The notes under the pieces were generated by a model. It saw nothing but the letters and a program-made list of their open reading frames with translations, was not told where the DNA came from and searched no databases. A stretch of DNA of 64,000 nt from contig NZ_LT993738.1 of NCBI RefSeq assembly GCF_900239945.1, positions 1,116,001 through 1,180,000 on the forward strand, given 5' to 3'. The DNA comes from Chlamydia serpentis. GTDB lineage: Bacteria; Chlamydiota; Chlamydiia; Chlamydiales; Chlamydiaceae. The translations under genes were made by a program, and so were the position numbers. Within the stretch, counting starts at the first letter, position 1; the number at the start of each line of letters is the position of its first letter. Below, in pieces: positions 8,796 to 18,078 of this stretch.

Positions 8796-9422
8796 CTATA
8801 AAAACGCCTGTTGTAATCCCAAAACTAGAAGTTGAGTACCCACAATCGTGACAAAAAGTCCTAAAACTGTTTGGGTGGCAAGGATTACTTTATTCCCTTT
8901 ACAGAACATTTGGAGAGAAAGGGTTGCTAGAGTGATCAAAACCCAGCTGAGAACTAGAATTTGGACATTAATTAGGGTATTATGATTTTTCCCTATTAGT
9001 GTGCAGCAAGCAGCTAACCATGAAGGACCAAACATCAAAGGCGTGGCTATTGGGGAAAGGTAAGGACAGTTTGCATCACGAGAATCGAATTTATAGGGGG
9101 CCCACGTCTCCTGCTTTCCTAACCGTAATACCGCTCGAACTCCTGCTATAGTTACAGCAATTCCTCCAACAACTTGTATAGCACAAGCAGGAGTATTCAA
9201 TACTTTTAGGCTTCCTAAGGCTATTCCATAAAGAGCAAACATAGCAATCAAGGCAAAGCAGCTTTCTCTTAATAGAGTAAGAATCCGTTGCTTTAATGAA
9301 TAATCTAGTAGGAGACAGTGGATTGCTAAGATATTAGTTAGAGAATCCGATGCTAGAAGCAGAACACACGCTTGGGGTAATAAAAAGGAAAACTGTATCA
9401 TGAGGTAAGCTTTTAAACTCAT
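8796..9422 (-). CDS. Second MarC-family membrane protein (CT853 type)
   Basis: 208-residue membrane protein, paralog of the adjacent MarC gene. It shares the topology of six helices and the central IQVVGGIAVTIAGVRAVL and YLSPIATPLMFGPSWLAACC stretches that align with the GGF and PLAFPIITGP motifs of its neighbour. It is more divergent than the YhgN-type copy: the N-terminal DSPGSIP element is replaced by LASDSLTNILA. Possibly the pair forms a hetero-oligomer, but this is only inferred from adjacency. Function unknown. Confidence 0.85.
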   Translation of the reverse strand: MSLKAYLMIQFSFLLPQACVLLLASDSLTNILAIHCLLLDYSLKQRILTLLRESCFALIAMFALYGIALGSLKVLNTPACAIQVVGGIAVTIAGVRAVLRLGKQETWAPYKFDSRDANCPYLSPIATPLMFGPSWLAACCTLIGKNHNTLINVQILVLSWVLITLATLSLQMFCKGNKVILATQTVLGLFVTIVGTQLLVLGLQQAFL

Positions 9423-9539
9423 TTCTTATTATTTTCAAGAGGATCTTCTCTAGACGCGGTTCAAAAGAAAGAGTTTATTAACTATCAAGTTTTATATAAA
9501 ATTTTTATTTTTTATTCCATGTTTTCAGGATAGAGCTAA

Positions 9540-11330
9540 TTATGCACCCTCCTGTTTTTGTAATGAATGATTGTAAATATCGTTTAAAGAAAATTGAGCA
9601 ACTTGTTTTGAAAGTTCAGGATATCGTCTGGTAATTGTTAGGAGGAGTTTGTCAATAAGATCTCCATTTAAAGGAGCTTGTGATTGTGCGAGCAGAGGGA
9701 AGGTTGCTTCCCATTGGAGATATTCTTCACAGAGATTTTTAGGTATGTTTCTAGTTGCTTTAGCATAGAGTTTAAAAGCTTCTTTGGGGTGATCCTGAGA
9801 GAATACTATGCTCTCTTGGAGGGCTGCCTGGAAGGCTTCTATAATTGTAGGTTCACTAGCTTTAGTCCCCTTTTTAGCAAAGATAATTAGTTGGGGGCCA
9901 GTCGGAAGATCGTAGGTATCTGAGAGAAAGCATCCTACAGGCACCCCTAAAGTTTTAAGTCTTACACCTTCAATGTTGTAGAAAGCTCCATACACGAAGT
10001 CGACTTTTTTTAATAACATCGGAGAGATGAGATCCGCACTTACATTTTTTACTGCAGAAGGAACTACGCCATTTAACTTTAGGGTTTCAAGGAGGCGATT
10101 CAGATCTCTGGAGTTATTTAAACAGAAACCTAGAACTTTATTATTTAGATCTTCAAATTTATTAATAGGGTCTTCGGTTCTGTAGAGAAAGCCTTGTAGA
10201 GAACTATCTATCAATCTGCCTATGATTCTTACGGGCATGCCTTTTACAGAAGTTCGTACGATTCCGAGGGCATGGTAAAGGGCCATATCAACTTGTTCAA
10301 AGAGGATGTGGGGTACAGCGGAGGATGAGTCAGTATTTTTTTGGAGTTGTAAGTTTAAGCCATGATTTTTGAAGTATCCCTTGGCTATTCCTACATAGAG
10401 GGGGATGTGGTTAGGATTGGGAGTCCAGTCAAGTAGAAGAGCTAATGAAGTAAGATTTTTTTTCTTACAAGGAGATTTAGAGGATCCGTTCCATGGAATA
10501 AAAATTATAGGGATTAAAGAAAACACTAATAGATATTTTTTAGATACTAGTTTGCTCTTATGACTTATGCGTTTTAAACGAAATAGCGAAAAAACCAACT
10601 TTTCGCTTAGGAGAGTGATTTGAAATAGGATAAATGTGAGAAAGGTCAGTGTGATGAGACCTGCAAATGCCAATTCCATTTCATAATTTCTGCGACTTTC
10701 GATTATGAGAATGCCAAGACCTGTTTGTGAAGCCACCCATTCTCCAGCAATGGCTGCAAGTCCTGCGGATCCTATCGCAATTTTTAATCCTGAGAATATA
10801 TGGGGAAGTGCGTACGGAAAACGAAGTTTGATAAGAAGTTGGAATTTTGTCGCTCCGCAGAGGAGAAATTGTTCTAGGAGTTCGTCTGGTGTCGAAAGGA
10901 TTCCCTGATAGATAGTCAGAGTGAGAGGGAAGAATATGGTCAGTGCTGTAGGGACGATCACAGCACTAATTCCCCAACCAAACCAGAGCACGATAAGAGG
11001 AGCAAGTGCAAACATAGGTGTGCATTGTAAAAGAATGAAAAGAGGTTGTAGGAGATCTTTGGCTGATTTATAAGATAGCATAATCGTTGCTAAGCTTATA
11101 GAAAGCGCAATGGCTAGGAAGAATCCGCCTAAGATAGCTTTTAATGTATGCCAGGAAGATGTTAAGAGCATTGGCAAGGAATGAAAAGTGCTCGAGGCAA
11201 TACTTGAGGGGGGAGGAAAAAGAAAAGAAAGCGTAGGGTGATGGTGTGATGTTATCTCCCATAAGAATAAAAGAAAAAAAATGATGACAAAATGTTTAAT
11301 AAATTTTTTTTTCATTTTAGTGTGGTTCAT
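9540..11330 (-). CDS. Fused ABC permease and THI5/NMT1-like substrate-binding protein (CT854 type)
   Basis: 596 residues joining two transporter parts. Residues about 1-255 are a SsuC/ThiX-type permease with six helices and the EAA-like loop (GATKFQLLIKLRFPYALPHI, then GLAAIAGEW). After a further membrane helix (about 265-285) comes a periplasmic binding domain starting LALLLDWTPNPNHIPLYVGI, typical of ThiY/THI5 proteins that bind pyrimidine precursors of thiamine. The substrate is therefore inferred to be HMP-like, though NMT1-family proteins also bind other ligands. No ATPase gene lies next to it. Start is ambiguous between 11330 and 11315. It diverges from fumC. Confidence 0.87.
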   Translation of the reverse strand: MNHTKMKKKFIKHFVIIFFLLFLWEITSHHHPTLSFLFPPPSSIASSTFHSLPMLLTSSWHTLKAILGGFFLAIALSISLATIMLSYKSAKDLLQPLFILLQCTPMFALAPLIVLWFGWGISAVIVPTALTIFFPLTLTIYQGILSTPDELLEQFLLCGATKFQLLIKLRFPYALPHIFSGLKIAIGSAGLAAIAGEWVASQTGLGILIIESRRNYEMELAFAGLITLTFLTFILFQITLLSEKLVFSLFRLKRISHKSKLVSKKYLLVFSLIPIIFIPWNGSSKSPCKKKNLTSLALLLDWTPNPNHIPLYVGIAKGYFKNHGLNLQLQKNTDSSSAVPHILFEQVDMALYHALGIVRTSVKGMPVRIIGRLIDSSLQGFLYRTEDPINKFEDLNNKVLGFCLNNSRDLNRLLETLKLNGVVPSAVKNVSADLISPMLLKKVDFVYGAFYNIEGVRLKTLGVPVGCFLSDTYDLPTGPQLIIFAKKGTKASEPTIIEAFQAALQESIVFSQDHPKEAFKLYAKATRNIPKNLCEEYLQWEATFPLLAQSQAPLNGDLIDKLLLTITRRYPELSKQVAQFSLNDIYNHSLQKQEGA

Positions 11331-11366
11331 GAGAAAAAGAATTTAAATGATAGGGAAAATATAAAT

Positions 11367-12749
11367 ATGCGACAAGAAGAGGATAGTTTAGGGATAGTAG
11401 AAATCCCTGAAGATAAGTTATATGGTGCGCAAACTATGCGTTCTAGGAATTTTTTTTCTTGGGGCCCTGAGTTAATGCCCTATGAGGTGATACGAGCTTT
11501 AGTATGGATTAAAAAATGTGCTGCTAAGGCTAATCAAGACTTAGGATTTTTGGATTCCAAACGTTGTGACATGATAGTCTCTGCTACTGACGAGATTTTG
11601 CGGGGAGGTTTTGAAGCGCAATTCCCATTAAAAGTTTGGCAGACTGGGAGTGGTACACAGTCTAATATGAATGTCAATGAGGTCATTGCTAATCTTGCGA
11701 TTCGGTATCATGGAGGATTAATCGGTAGTAAGGACCCTATCCATCCTAATGACCATGTCAATAAATCCCAATCTTCAAATGATGTTTTCCCCACAGCAAT
11801 GCATATAGCTAGCGTTATTAGTTTAAAAACTAAATTAATTCCTGCTTTGGATGACATGATTCGAGTTTTAAATGCTAAGGCTGAAGAATTTCATTATGAT
11901 ATAAAAATAGGTCGTACGCATCTTATGGACGCTGTTCCTATGACATTAGGCCAAGAATTTTCTGGTTATAGCAGTCAGTTGCGTCATTGTTTAGAACGTG
12001 TAGCCTTTTCATTGACTCATTTATATGAGCTTGCGATTGGTGCTACTGCTGTAGGGACGGGATTGAATGTCCCTGAAGGATTTGTTCAAAAGGTATTATA
12101 TTATTTGCGAGAAGAAACTCAACAACCATTTATTGCAGCCACTAATTATTTTTCAGCTTTGTCCTGTCATGATGCTATAGTAGATGCGCATGGTTGTTTG
12201 GCGACTTTAGCATGTGCTTTAACTAAGATAGCTACTGATTTGAGTTTTCTAGGTTCAGGACCTCGATGTGGTTTGGGTGAGTTATTTTTCCCTGAAAATG
12301 AACCCGGCTCTTCTATTATGCCTGGCAAGGTGAATCCTACGCAGTGCGAAGCTCTTCAAATGGTTTGTGCTCAAGTGCTTGGTAATAATCAAACAATCAT
12401 TATTGGTGGGAGTCGAGGAAATTTTGAACTTAATGTGATGAAGCCTGTAATAATCTATAATTTTCTACAGTCTGTTGATTTGCTTTCTGAAGCCATGAAA
12501 GCGTTCTCTGAATTTTTCATTAAGGGGTTGAAAGCAAATAAGGTTCGCCTAAAAGATAATATAAATAATTCTTTAATGTTGGTTACAGCCTTAGCTCCTA
12601 TATTAGGTTATGATAAATGCTCAAAAATAGCACTTAAAGCTTTTCATGAAAACCTATCTCTCAAAGAGGCGTGTACATCTTTAGGATATCTTTCGCCTCA
12701 GGAATTTGATCGTCTTGTGGTCCCTGAAAACATGGTGGGAAATCACTAG
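11367..12749 (+). CDS. fumC: Class II fumarate hydratase
   Basis: Iron-independent fumarase interconverting fumarate and malate in the partial chlamydial TCA cycle. The superfamily signature GSSIMPGKVNP is present, along with GSGTQSNMNVNEV, the SSND loop (NKSQSSNDVFPTAMH) and GRTHLMDAVP. The ATG at 11367 gives 460 residues beginning MRQEEDSLGIVEIPEDKLYG, which matches the family; the frame is open further upstream but those residues overlap the divergent transporter start. A GATAGGGAAAAT stretch precedes the start. With mdh in the same window it supplies oxaloacetate from fumarate. Confidence 0.97.
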   Translation: MRQEEDSLGIVEIPEDKLYGAQTMRSRNFFSWGPELMPYEVIRALVWIKKCAAKANQDLGFLDSKRCDMIVSATDEILRGGFEAQFPLKVWQTGSGTQSNMNVNEVIANLAIRYHGGLIGSKDPIHPNDHVNKSQSSNDVFPTAMHIASVISLKTKLIPALDDMIRVLNAKAEEFHYDIKIGRTHLMDAVPMTLGQEFSGYSSQLRHCLERVAFSLTHLYELAIGATAVGTGLNVPEGFVQKVLYYLREETQQPFIAATNYFSALSCHDAIVDAHGCLATLACALTKIATDLSFLGSGPRCGLGELFFPENEPGSSIMPGKVNPTQCEALQMVCAQVLGNNQTIIIGGSRGNFELNVMKPVIIYNFLQSVDLLSEAMKAFSEFFIKGLKANKVRLKDNINNSLMLVTALAPILGYDKCSKIALKAFHENLSLKEACTSLGYLSPQEFDRLVVPENMVGNH

Positions 12750-12800
12750 GGCCTATTTAAAACCGGATCATTTCTACTTGCTTTTACTTTTTAATTAATT

Positions 12801-14513
12801 TTAGGCTAAGTGACGCATTGAAGTTTTGCTTTCTAGGTTTGTTAGAGCTTGGGCAAAAAGTAAAGCACTTTTAATATTAGAGAAGATGTGGTCAACGCCA
12901 ATAAGCTCGTCTAAATGGTAGCGTTTTAAGTCCGCAAGAGGAGTTTTTTTTACTCCAGCAAGAAGAAGAAGGGTTCCTTGTCGATCACACTCTAAGAAAA
13001 ATTCTTCTAATGCATGCATAGCTGAGGCATCTATTGTTGGAACTCGCGTCATACACAAAATAAAGATTTTAGGAGGTTTTTCGATATCATTAAGAAGATT
13101 TTTTAATCTGTCTGCGATTCCAAAGAAGAAAGGACCATTAATTTCATAGATTTCTGTATTTTGGGGAACCTCAGCTTTATTTAGAAAATCAGAATCCTTG
13201 GGTTGGTTATCATCATCGAAATATTTGGCTGTTGAGATTACATCCGAGAGGTCACTCATCTGCTTCATAAATAGGAAAGCTGCTAGCATCATTCCTACCT
13301 GTACTGCTGCTGTGATTGTGGTCATTACTGTGAGGATAAACACGGTAAGGAGAACGACAATATCTTTTTTAGGAGCTGTAAAGAGGTGGATGAAATGATG
13401 AATTTCACTCATATTCCAAGCAATCAAAATTAGGACAGCGGCTAGACAAGTTAGCGGAATCTTAATAGTAAGTGGAGCTAGAAGAAGCAAAATAAAGCAA
13501 ATAAAAATTGAATGAAGGATTCCTGCTATGGGAGTCGTTGCTCCAGACTTGATGCTAGCTGCTGTGCGTGATAGTGATCCTGTAACTGGAATACCTGAAA
13601 ATAATGAGGTTCCAATATTTGCTATGCCTTGCGCTACAAGCTGGCAATTGGATTGATGGCGCCATCCAGTCATGCCATCGGCAACAACCGCTGCTAATAG
13701 AGTCTCTAGCCCTGATAAAACTGCAATGGTTAGGGCGTCTGGCATCAGTTGAAGAATTTTAGTGATACTGAGTTGAGGGATCTTGGGTAGTGGAATCGCT
13801 GTTGGTAGGGAGCCATAACGACTACCAATCGTGGGAATATCAATTTTAAGTAACCATACCAGAGTAGTTGCTGTTACAATAGCAATCATGACTCCAGGAT
13901 AGCGCGGCTTATAGTTGCGAAAGTAGATCATGATCAATAAAGTAAAAAGCCCTACGGCCAAGGATTTACTATCCCAGGTCCATAGATGGTCCCAGTAAGC
14001 GACCCATTTAGCCAGGAAATCTGCAGGAATATTTGCTCCCATTTGCAGACCCAAGAAATCTTTAATTTGAGAAGAAAATATAATTACAGCAAGCCCTGTA
14101 GTTAATCCTGTAACGACAGGATAGGGCATGTATTTAATAAATGTTCCTAAGCCAGTGAGCCCAAAGGCAATAAGAAAAATTCCTGCCATTAATGTAACAG
14201 TAAAAAGAGCTTCGGCTCCATATTTTGCAGACAAGCAATATAAAATCGAAATAAAGGCACTAGTTGGGCCTGAGATTAGAACGTTACTTCCTCCCAAGGC
14301 TGAAGCAAGCAGTCCTCCGACAATAGAGGCTAATAGTCCTTGAAGAGGAGAAACTCCCACACCGATTGCTATGGCAATAGCAAAAGGAAAAGCTAGGATT
14401 CCTACAGTAATTCCAGATAGAAAATCCTTTTTAAAAGTATTAAATGAATAGCCTTCTTTGATACTTGTATAGAGTTTAGGGATGAAGTTTTTAAATGCCC
14501 AAGGGACTTTCAC
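12801..14513 (-). CDS. SulP-family anion transporter with STAS domain
   Basis: 570-residue SLC26/SulP transporter (ychM/CT856 type). The membrane part carries the SulP signature region PFAIAIAIGVGVSPLQGLLA and the GxxSALxGxSN-like SALGGSNVLISGPTSAF. The C-terminal 130 residues form a cytoplasmic STAS domain (TEIYEINGPFFFGIADRLKN, with the DASAMHALEEF segment). Annotated as sulfate transporters, several bacterial members move bicarbonate or C4-dicarboxylates (E. coli DauA), so the substrate is open; next to fumarase a dicarboxylate is tempting but unproven. It converges on fumC and diverges from nhaD. Confidence 0.9.
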   Translation of the reverse strand: MKVPWAFKNFIPKLYTSIKEGYSFNTFKKDFLSGITVGILAFPFAIAIAIGVGVSPLQGLLASIVGGLLASALGGSNVLISGPTSAFISILYCLSAKYGAEALFTVTLMAGIFLIAFGLTGLGTFIKYMPYPVVTGLTTGLAVIIFSSQIKDFLGLQMGANIPADFLAKWVAYWDHLWTWDSKSLAVGLFTLLIMIYFRNYKPRYPGVMIAIVTATTLVWLLKIDIPTIGSRYGSLPTAIPLPKIPQLSITKILQLMPDALTIAVLSGLETLLAAVVADGMTGWRHQSNCQLVAQGIANIGTSLFSGIPVTGSLSRTAASIKSGATTPIAGILHSIFICFILLLLAPLTIKIPLTCLAAVLILIAWNMSEIHHFIHLFTAPKKDIVVLLTVFILTVMTTITAAVQVGMMLAAFLFMKQMSDLSDVISTAKYFDDDNQPKDSDFLNKAEVPQNTEIYEINGPFFFGIADRLKNLLNDIEKPPKIFILCMTRVPTIDASAMHALEEFFLECDRQGTLLLLAGVKKTPLADLKRYHLDELIGVDHIFSNIKSALLFAQALTNLESKTSMRHLA

Positions 14514-14721
14514 AATACAATAACCTAAAAATAGAAGTTAGAGGTTACCATTTTTTCGATTCTTTTGAATCTTTGTCAAATGGTTCGTGCAATTTTTCTC
14601 TCTTTTTTATTGTTATTTCCTAGGTAGTGATTTCTTAAAGAATAATTAGAAAAATTTTTCCTTCTTTACCTCTGTAAGAGTTAGGAGTAGAGTGGTTGAC
14701 TAAATTATTGTAGGGGTGGCT

Positions 14722-15984
14722 ATGCTGAAGTTGCAATTGTGTGCGCTGTTTTTATTTGGATATCTTGCGATTGTCTTTGAACACATTGTTAGAGTGAATA
14801 AATCTGCGATTGCCTTGGCTATGGGAGGATTGATGTGGCTAGTTTGTTTTTCTCATATTCCTATGGGGGATCATATGATCTTCATTGAGGAAATTGCTGA
14901 CATGGCACAAGTCATTTTTTTCTTGTTCTCTGCAATGGCTATTGTCGAGCTTATTGATGCGCATAAAGGATTTTCTGTAATAGTAAAGTGTTGTCGGATA
15001 CAGTCGCGAACACTTCTTCTTTGGGTACTTATTGGACTTTCTTTTTTTTTATCAGCAGCACTAGATAATCTTACATCTATCATCATTATTATTTCGATTT
15101 TGAAGCGTCTAGTCAAAGTGCGAGAAGATCGTCTATTGTTAGGAGCTATTTGTGTAATTGCAGTAAATGCCGGTGGAGCATGGACTCCTCTTGGGGATGT
15201 GACGACAACAATGTTATGGATCAATAATAAGATTACTTCCTGGGGGATTATACGTTCTTTATTTATTCCTAGTTTAGTATGTGTGTTGGTTGCTGGTTTC
15301 TGTGGGCAATTTTTCCTTCGCAAACGTGGTGCAACTATGATTGCTAAGGATGTAGAGTTACAGGCTTCACCTCCAAGAAGTCTTTGGATTATTTTCATAG
15401 GTTTGGGATCACTGCTTATGGTTCCTATATGGAAGGCGTGTTTAGGGTTGCCTCCTTTTATGGGAGCTTTGTTAGGCTTAGGTCTTGTTTGGTTAACCAG
15501 CGATTGGATTCACTCTCCCCATGGTGAAGATCGTTACCATTTAAGAATACCTCACATTTTGACTAAGATTGATATTTCTTCTATTACTTTCTTCATTGGA
15601 ATATTACTCGCTGTTAATGCTTTAGCTTTTGCAAATTTACTCTCAGATTTTTCGTTGTGGATGGATAAGATTTTTTCTAGGAATGTTGTTGCAATCTTTA
15701 TAGGATTAATTTCCAGTGTGTTAGACAATGTGCCTTTAGTAGCGGCTACTATGGGAATGTATAATCTTCCTGTAGACGACACTTTATGGCGATTGATTGC
15801 TTATGCTGCCGGAACTGGAGGAAGTATTCTTATTATTGGTTCCGCTGCTGGGGTTGCCTTTATGGGACTTGAGAAAGTAGATTTTTTATGGTACTTTAAA
15901 AAAATTTCTTGGATAGCTTTAGCTAGTTATTTCGGTGGTTTACTTTCTTATTTTGTTCTAGAGAGTTTGAACGTCTTTATTTAA
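14722..15984 (+). CDS. nhaD: NhaD-type Na+/H+ antiporter
   Basis: 420-residue ion-transporter-superfamily membrane protein with 11-12 hydrophobic segments. Motifs LDNLTSIIIIISIL and NAGGAWTPLGDVTTTMLWI, and the repeat LDNVPLVAATMGMY in the second half, match NhaD antiporters and the inverted-repeat architecture of the superfamily. The ATG at 14722 is chosen over GTG 14716 because AGGGG lies five bases before it. It is the positional ortholog of CT857. The 208-bp upstream region separates it from the divergent SulP gene. Probably used for pH and sodium balance. Confidence 0.9.
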   Translation: MLKLQLCALFLFGYLAIVFEHIVRVNKSAIALAMGGLMWLVCFSHIPMGDHMIFIEEIADMAQVIFFLFSAMAIVELIDAHKGFSVIVKCCRIQSRTLLLWVLIGLSFFLSAALDNLTSIIIIISILKRLVKVREDRLLLGAICVIAVNAGGAWTPLGDVTTTMLWINNKITSWGIIRSLFIPSLVCVLVAGFCGQFFLRKRGATMIAKDVELQASPPRSLWIIFIGLGSLLMVPIWKACLGLPPFMGALLGLGLVWLTSDWIHSPHGEDRYHLRIPHILTKIDISSITFFIGILLAVNALAFANLLSDFSLWMDKIFSRNVVAIFIGLISSVLDNVPLVAATMGMYNLPVDDTLWRLIAYAAGTGGSILIIGSAAGVAFMGLEKVDFLWYFKKISWIALASYFGGLLSYFVLESLNVFI

Positions 15985-16128
15985 TTTTTTATGGGAGAAA
16001 AAATAAAAATCCTGTCCTTCATGTATCAGAATTTTGCGTGTTTTTGAGATAATGTTTTTAAAAAAATCTTTTCAACGTTTAATATCTTGCCTCCTTATAA
16101 CGATTCTCCATAGAAAAGAGAGGTAAGT

Positions 16129-17979
16129 ATGAAAAAAGGCAAACTAGGAGCCATAGTTTTTGGCTTTCTGTTCGCAGGCAGTGTTATTGGTTTTGCTAAG
16201 GATTTGACCAAGAACAATGCCTATCAAGATTTAAATGTAATAGAGCATTTGATAGGCGTGAAATACGCTCCACTACCATGGAAAGAGTTGTTATTTGGGT
16301 GGGATTTATCTCAACAAACACAGCAAGCTCGCTTGCAATTGCTCATTGAGGAGAAACCTACCACAAATTATTGCCAAAAGGTTCTCTCTAACTATATGAA
16401 ATCGTTAAATGATTATCATGCTGGGCTCGTATTTTATAATACTGAAAGCGCGTATATTCCCTACATATTTCAAAGGACTGAAACTGGTCATTTGTTTGTT
16501 GTAGACGTGCAGACACATCAGGGTGATATCTCTATAGGAGATGAAATTCTTGAAATTGATAGTATGGGAGTTCGTGAGGCTATTGAGAGTCTGCGCTCTG
16601 GACGGGGTAGTCTTACAGATTATTCCTCTGCAGTGCGTTCATTGACGTCGCGCTCCGCTGCTCTTGGAGATGCTGTCCCTACAGGAATTACTATGATAAA
16701 AGTTCGTCGACCTAGTGGCATAATTCGTTCGACAGCTGTCCGTTGGCGATATACTCCAGAGCATATTGGAGATTTTTCTTTGTTAGCTCCTTTGATTCCT
16801 GAAGATAAACGTTTATTCCAATCTCCGAGTTGCTCACTGTTTCGCGTGTCGTCAAAAAATTATTCTTGCCCTACTAATTCATTGTTTAGTTCCTATATGG
16901 TGCCCTATTTTTGGGAAGAAGTGCGGGTGCAAAATAAGCAACGCTTTGAGAGTGGCTATCACATAGGAAGTCGAGATGGGTTTCTACCTCTCTTTGGTCC
17001 TGTTGTTTGGGAACAGACGAAGGGGCCATATCGTGCGTATATTTTTAAAACAAGAGATAAACAGGGCAATACGTATCGCCTAGGAATGCTAAGGATTTCT
17101 TCTTATATACCTTCTGAATTAGAAGGTCTTGAAGATAATCACAAAGACAATCCTTGGGAGCTCTTTGGGGAGATTATTGATATTTTTCAAAAAGAAGCTG
17201 ATGCTTTGATTATTGATCAGACTAATAATCCTGGGGGTAGTGTTTTCTATATGTATGGCTTGTTATCTATGTTAACAGATCGTCCTTTAGAGACGGCTAA
17301 ACATAGATTGATCTTGACTCAGGATGAAGTTAGTTCGGCCTTGCACTGGCAGGATTTGTTAGAAGATGTTTTTACAGATGAGCAGGCAAGAACAGTCCTT
17401 GGAGAGACCATGGAAGGTTATTGCATGGATATGCATGCTGTAGCAGCGTTACAGAATTTTTCTCAACGTGTCCTTTCTTGCTGGGCTACTGGTGATATTA
17501 ATCTTTCACAACCTTTGTTTTTATTGGGATTTGAATACATTCAACCTCATCCTAAACATCAGTTTACTAAGCCTCTGTTTATGTTGATAAATGAGAATGA
17601 TTTTTCTTGTGGAGATTTAGCTCCGGCTATTTTAAAGGATAACGAGCGTGCAGTTTTAATTGGCAAGACAACAGCAGGAGCCGGGGGATTTGTCTTTCAA
17701 GTGACGTTCCCCAACCGTTCTGGTATTAAAGCTGTTTCTTTAACAGGATCTTTAGCGGTTAGAAAAGATGGAGATTTTATTGAGAATCTAGGGGTCTCTC
17801 CTCACATTGATCTTGGCTTTACTTCGAAAGATCTTCAGACTACTAGGTTTTCTGATTATATTGAGACAGTAAAGAATATAGTTACCACTTCTTTAGCTGA
17901 AAACGCTAAGAAACAAGAAGAGAAGAAACCTCAGGAAGAGTCTTCTGAGGTTACCTATGTGACTTATCCTTATGCTTAA
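16129..17979 (+). CDS. cpa: Chlamydial protease-like activity factor CPAF
   Basis: Secreted serine protease of the S41 tail-specific type (CT858 ortholog), 616 residues. A signal peptide (KLGAIVFGFLFAGSVIGFA) fits Sec export before release to the host cytosol. The catalytic triad is visible as His97 (LNDYHAGLVF), Ser493 (NDFSCGDLAP) and Glu552 (GDFIENLGVSPH); the Ser-to-Glu spacing of 59 matches the published C. trachomatis triad (H105/S499/E558). A PDZ-like segment and the internal inhibitory region cleaved in maturation lie around residues 130-280. The C-terminus is Glu/Lys rich. Preceded by AGAGAGGTAAGT and followed by a strong terminator, so it is a single-gene unit. Confidence 0.97.
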   Translation: MKKGKLGAIVFGFLFAGSVIGFAKDLTKNNAYQDLNVIEHLIGVKYAPLPWKELLFGWDLSQQTQQARLQLLIEEKPTTNYCQKVLSNYMKSLNDYHAGLVFYNTESAYIPYIFQRTETGHLFVVDVQTHQGDISIGDEILEIDSMGVREAIESLRSGRGSLTDYSSAVRSLTSRSAALGDAVPTGITMIKVRRPSGIIRSTAVRWRYTPEHIGDFSLLAPLIPEDKRLFQSPSCSLFRVSSKNYSCPTNSLFSSYMVPYFWEEVRVQNKQRFESGYHIGSRDGFLPLFGPVVWEQTKGPYRAYIFKTRDKQGNTYRLGMLRISSYIPSELEGLEDNHKDNPWELFGEIIDIFQKEADALIIDQTNNPGGSVFYMYGLLSMLTDRPLETAKHRLILTQDEVSSALHWQDLLEDVFTDEQARTVLGETMEGYCMDMHAVAALQNFSQRVLSCWATGDINLSQPLFLLGFEYIQPHPKHQFTKPLFMLINENDFSCGDLAPAILKDNERAVLIGKTTAGAGGFVFQVTFPNRSGIKAVSLTGSLAVRKDGDFIENLGVSPHIDLGFTSKDLQTTRFSDYIETVKNIVTTSLAENAKKQEEKKPQEESSEVTYVTYPYA

Positions 17980-18021
17980 ATGAAAATGAACTAGAATATT
18001 TATTATTATTGCCTTAAGCTT

Positions 18022-18057
18022 AAGTACGCTTTTGATTTTTCGAAAGCGTGCTTTTTT
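18022..18057 (+). terminator. Rho-independent terminator after CPAF
   Basis: An 11-bp stem (AAGTACGCTTT pairing with AAAGCGTGCTT, one G-U pair) around a short T-rich loop, followed by a run of six T. It lies about 40 bases after the CPAF stop and before ispH, so it should end the CPAF transcript. Confidence 0.85.
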
Positions 18058-18078
18058 AATTCGCTCTCAGGTATAATT

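Noticed and set aside
14871..15398. 175-codon open frame on the minus strand inside nhaD
   Set aside because: Lies entirely opposite a well-supported transporter gene, with composition typical of the antisense of membrane helices and no ribosome site.
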